Assembly (NCBI GenBank): GCA_000715605.1
Contig: KL568568.1
Coordinates: 18,227 to 27,017, forward strand
Reading direction: 5' to 3'
Length of the DNA stretch: 8,791 nt
Origin: Streptomyces speibonae
GTDB lineage: Bacteria > Actinomycetota > Actinomycetes > Streptomycetales > Streptomycetaceae
Shown here: piece after piece, positions 6,859 through 8,791 of the stretch
How the letters are laid out: each line of letters opens with the position of its first letter
Numbering within the stretch: position 1 is the stretch's first letter
Program-made: the position numbers and the translations under genes
Notes under the pieces: generated by a model
The model's database searches: none
The model's input: the letters and a program-made list of their open reading frames with translations, nothing else
What the model was told of the DNA's origin: nothing

Positions 6859-7935
6859 TCAGCCCTGCCGAATGACCAGTCTGCCACCCTGCCGGCGGAC
6901 GACGACCCGGCCGGGGAGATTGATGGCTCCCTGACCGCGCCAGCCGGTGATCAGCCGGTCGACCTCCTCGATGTGGCGGGCGAACAGCGATCCGGCCGGG
7001 GATCCGGCCTCGATGGCGGCGCGGCGCAGCACGCGCCGGCGCACGGCGGGCGGCAAGTCGTACAGGGCAGCGCACTCCAGACGTCCGTCGGCGTCCCGGA
7101 CGCCGGCCTCGGCCCGGCCGGCCCAGGCGTCGAGGGCGTCGGCGTCGTCGCGGGAGAGCTGGGCCGTACGGGCGAGGGCCTCGACGACGCCCTTGCCGAG
7201 AGCCTTCTCCAGGGCGGGCAGGCCCTCGTGGCGGAGCCGGGAGCGGGTGTAGGCGGGGTCGGCGTTGTGCGGGTCGTCCCAGACGGGGAGGGACTGGACC
7301 ATGCAGGCCTTGCGGGCGGTCTGCCGGTCGAGCTGGAGGAAAGGGCGCCGGTAACGGCCGTCGGCCCCCGAGACCGCGGCCATGCCGGACAGGGAGCGGA
7401 TGCCGGAGCCGCGGGCGAGGCCGAGCAGGACGGTCTCGGCCTGGTCGTCGCGGGTGTGGCCGAGCAGGACGGCGGCGGCGCCGTGCCGTTCGGCGGCGGT
7501 GTCCAGGGCGGCGTAGCGGGCGTCCCGGGCGGCGGCCTCGGGTCCGCCCGCGCGTTTGCCTCCGCCGCCGCGGTACGCAGTGCCGTGCGCCACCTTTGTC
7601 TCGCTGCCGACGGTGACGGCGACGGACTCGACGGGGTCGAGGCCGAGTTCGCGCAGGCGCGCGACGACTTCGGCGGCGCGCAGGTCGGAGCCGGCCTGGA
7701 GGCCGTGGTCAACGGTGACGCCGCCGGCGCGGATGCCGAGCCGGGGGGCTTCGAAGGCGAGGGCGGAGGCGAGCGCCATGGAGTCGGCGCCGCCGGAGCA
7801 GGCCACCAGCACGAGCGGGGAGGAGGACGGCTCGTGCGGGTGCCGGCCGGGGGTTCGGCCGTGGTCGTCGAGGATGTCGGTCAGGACGCGGCGGACCGCC
7901 AGGCGTATCGCCGCGACCGCAGGATGGGGACCCAT
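6859..7935 (-). CDS. tilS: tRNA(Ile)-lysidine synthetase (TilS)
   Basis: Uses ATP and lysine to convert C34 of the CAU-anticodon tRNA-Ile to lysidine, switching it from AUG to AUA decoding. The 358-residue protein has the PP-loop ATPase motif SGGADS (47-52), DHGLQ (76-80), ARDARY (136-141), [12 protein letters not shown] (159-170) and the signature region [15 protein letters not shown] (221-235). The C-terminal part (about 240-358) is helical and ends LVIRQG. A Gly-rich stretch [11 protein letters not shown] (121-131) lies just before the ARDARY motif and looks like a flexible insertion. The ATG at 7935 has GAAGGGA 7 nt upstream. That ribosome binding site partly overlaps a 10-bp palindrome CTTCATGAAG (7946-7955). 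The 193 nt upstream, up to the metalloprotease stop, hold only short inverted repeats and no promoter I could defend. Confidence 0.95.
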   Translation of the reverse strand: MGPHPAVAAIRLAVRRVLTDILDDHGRTPGRHPHEPSSSPLVLVACSGGADSMALASALAFEAPRLGIRAGGVTVDHGLQAGSDLRAAEVVARLRELGLDPVESVAVTVGSETKVAHGTAYRGGGGKRAGGPEAAARDARYAALDTAAERHGAAAVLLGHTRDDQAETVLLGLARGSGIRSLSGMAAVSGADGRYRRPFLQLDRQTARKACMVQSLPVWDDPHNADPAYTRSRLRHEGLPALEKALGKGVVEALARTAQLSRDDADALDAWAGRAEAGVRDADGRLECAALYDLPPAVRRRVLRRAAIEAGSPAGSLFARHIEEVDRLITGWRGQGAINLPGRVVVRRQGGRLVIRQG

Positions 7936-8128
7936 GTCCGGTTCCCTTCATGAAGTTTTCGGGGGGTGAGCCCGGGGTTCGGTCACGCAGAGTGTGTAGA
8001 TGGTGACAGAACCGGGCCGTTCCCCGAGCATTGCACGCCTGCCCAGGGCCCACGGTCCCTCGGACGGGTGATTGGAGGGGCGTCCGTCTGCCATCGGCCG
8101 GATCCGTCGCATGCCAGGGGCACGGGGC

Positions 8129-8791
8129 TCATGCTTCCGGTTTGCGGTGCACCCGAGTGATCCAGTCCGCCGGTTTGGCGATCTCCGCCTTGGTGGGGAG
8201 GGTGTTGGGGGAGGTCCACACCCGGTTGAAGCCGTCCATGCCCACCTCCTCGACGACGGCACGGACGAACCGTTCTCCGTCGCGGTACTGCCGCAGCTTG
8301 GCGTCCAGGCCGAGCAGCTTGCGCAGGGCCATGTCCAGGCGGGAGGCGCCCTTGGCGCGGCGCTGCTGGAACTTCTCGCGGATCTCGGCGACGGTCGGCA
8401 CGACCTGGGGGCCGACGCCGTCCATCACGAAGTCGGCGTGGCCCTCCAGCAGCGACATCACGGCGGTGAGCCGGCCGAGGATCTCGCGCTGCGCGGGCGT
8501 CTGCACGACTTCGACGAGGGAGCGCCCTTCGTCGCCCTCCTCGCCCTCGGGGCGTCCGCCGGCGAGCGACTGGACGGCTTCGCGGACGCGTTCCAGGAGG
8601 GTCATGGGGTCGACGTCGGTCTCCTCCAGGAACGACTGGATCTCGCCCTCGAGGTGGTCCCGCAGCCAGGGCACGGCGGTGAACTGGGTGCGGTGGGTCT
8701 CCTCGTGCAGGGTCACCCACAGGCGGAAGTCGTGCGGGTCGACGTCGAGTTCGCGTTCGACGTGGACGATGTTGGGGGCGACGAGCAGCAG
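8129..8791 (-). CDS. Zinc-dependent metalloprotease of the DUF2342 / zincin-like type, 5' end cut off
   Basis: The last 220 residues of a longer protein; the 5' end lies beyond the right edge. The fragment begins LLLVAPNIVHVERELDVDPH and contains WVTLHEETHRTQF (25-37) with the zincin HExxH motif at 29-33. It also contains LLEGHADFVMDGVG (114-127), which may supply a further zinc ligand, and ends GFNRVWTSPNTLPT (187-200) and WITRVHRKPEA. I recognise this as the actinobacterial zincin-like metallopeptidase family often labelled coenzyme F420 biosynthesis-associated. The substrate is unknown and the F420 link is only a family label. An internal GTG at 8716 is not the start, because the frame stays open and conserved up to the edge. 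It precedes tilS on the same strand by 193 nt. The residue 71-90 stretch is Gly/Glu-rich and probably a flexible loop. Confidence 0.88.
   Translation of the reverse strand: MLLVAPNIVHVERELDVDPHDFRLWVTLHEETHRTQFTAVPWLRDHLEGEIQSFLEETDVDPMTLLERVREAVQSLAGGRPEGEEGDEGRSLVEVVQTPAQREILGRLTAVMSLLEGHADFVMDGVGPQVVPTVAEIREKFQQRRAKGASRLDMALRKLLGLDAKLRQYRDGERFVRAVVEEVGMDGFNRVWTSPNTLPTKAEIAKPADWITRVHRKPEA

Noticed and set aside
6325..7953. + strand open frame (542 codons) antisense to hpt and tilS
   Set aside because: It crosses two real genes and their intergenic gap, has compositionally biased sequence and no plausible start signal.
7946..7955. CTTCATGAAG palindrome before tilS as an operator
   Set aside because: It is short, and half of it is explained by the ribosome binding site. 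There is no second copy nearby.
8061..8086. CGGACG/CGTCCG inverted repeat between the metalloprotease gene and tilS
   Set aside because: Only 6 bp with a 14-nt spacer and no U-run, which is expected by chance in DNA this GC-rich.

Overview
The window is a housekeeping stretch from a high-GC actinomycete, most likely Streptomyces or a close relative. The evidence is the very high GC with G or C at nearly every third codon position, frequent GTG starts, 4-nt start/stop overlaps (GTGA, ATGA), a leaderless-looking promoter, and protein sequences that match my memory of Streptomyces FolP, FolB, FolK, FolE, FtsH, Hpt and TilS almost word for word. I saw no in-frame TTA codon. I also saw no tRNA, rRNA, CRISPR array, IS element or phage gene.

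Layout. Positions 1-141 hold a short tandem repeat and what looks like the folP promoter. On the + strand, 142-3233 is a folate operon: folP, a small NTF2/SnoaL-like protein, folB, folK and a DUF3180 membrane protein. On the - strand, read from right to left, come the 3' part of a zinc metalloprotease gene (8791-8129), tilS, hpt, ftsH and folE (ending at 3253). The two groups converge between DUF3180 and folE, where an inverted repeat that could terminate both transcripts overlaps the DUF3180 stop codon.

How the genes work together. FolE converts GTP to dihydroneopterin triphosphate. FolB then makes the hydroxymethyl pterin, FolK activates it with pyrophosphate, and FolP joins it to p-aminobenzoate to give dihydropteroate. 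The phosphatase step between FolE and FolB, FolC and dihydrofolate reductase are not in the window. Hpt is purine salvage and supplies GMP. TilS makes the lysidine of the tRNA-Ile that reads AUA. FtsH is the membrane AAA+ protease. The tilS-hpt-ftsH-folE-fol neighbourhood is well known from mycobacteria, where as I recall all these genes point one way. Here folP-to-DUF3180 appears flipped relative to folE.

I do not see an undescribed system such as a defence island or biosynthetic cluster. The points worth following up are a strong stem-loop in the folB leader, the inversion, the uncharacterised NTF2-like protein and DUF3180 protein inside a folate operon, paired ACGCGT motifs in front of folE, a 14-bp terminator separating ftsH from folE, and a frame-shifting 23/24-nt tandem repeat just upstream of folP.
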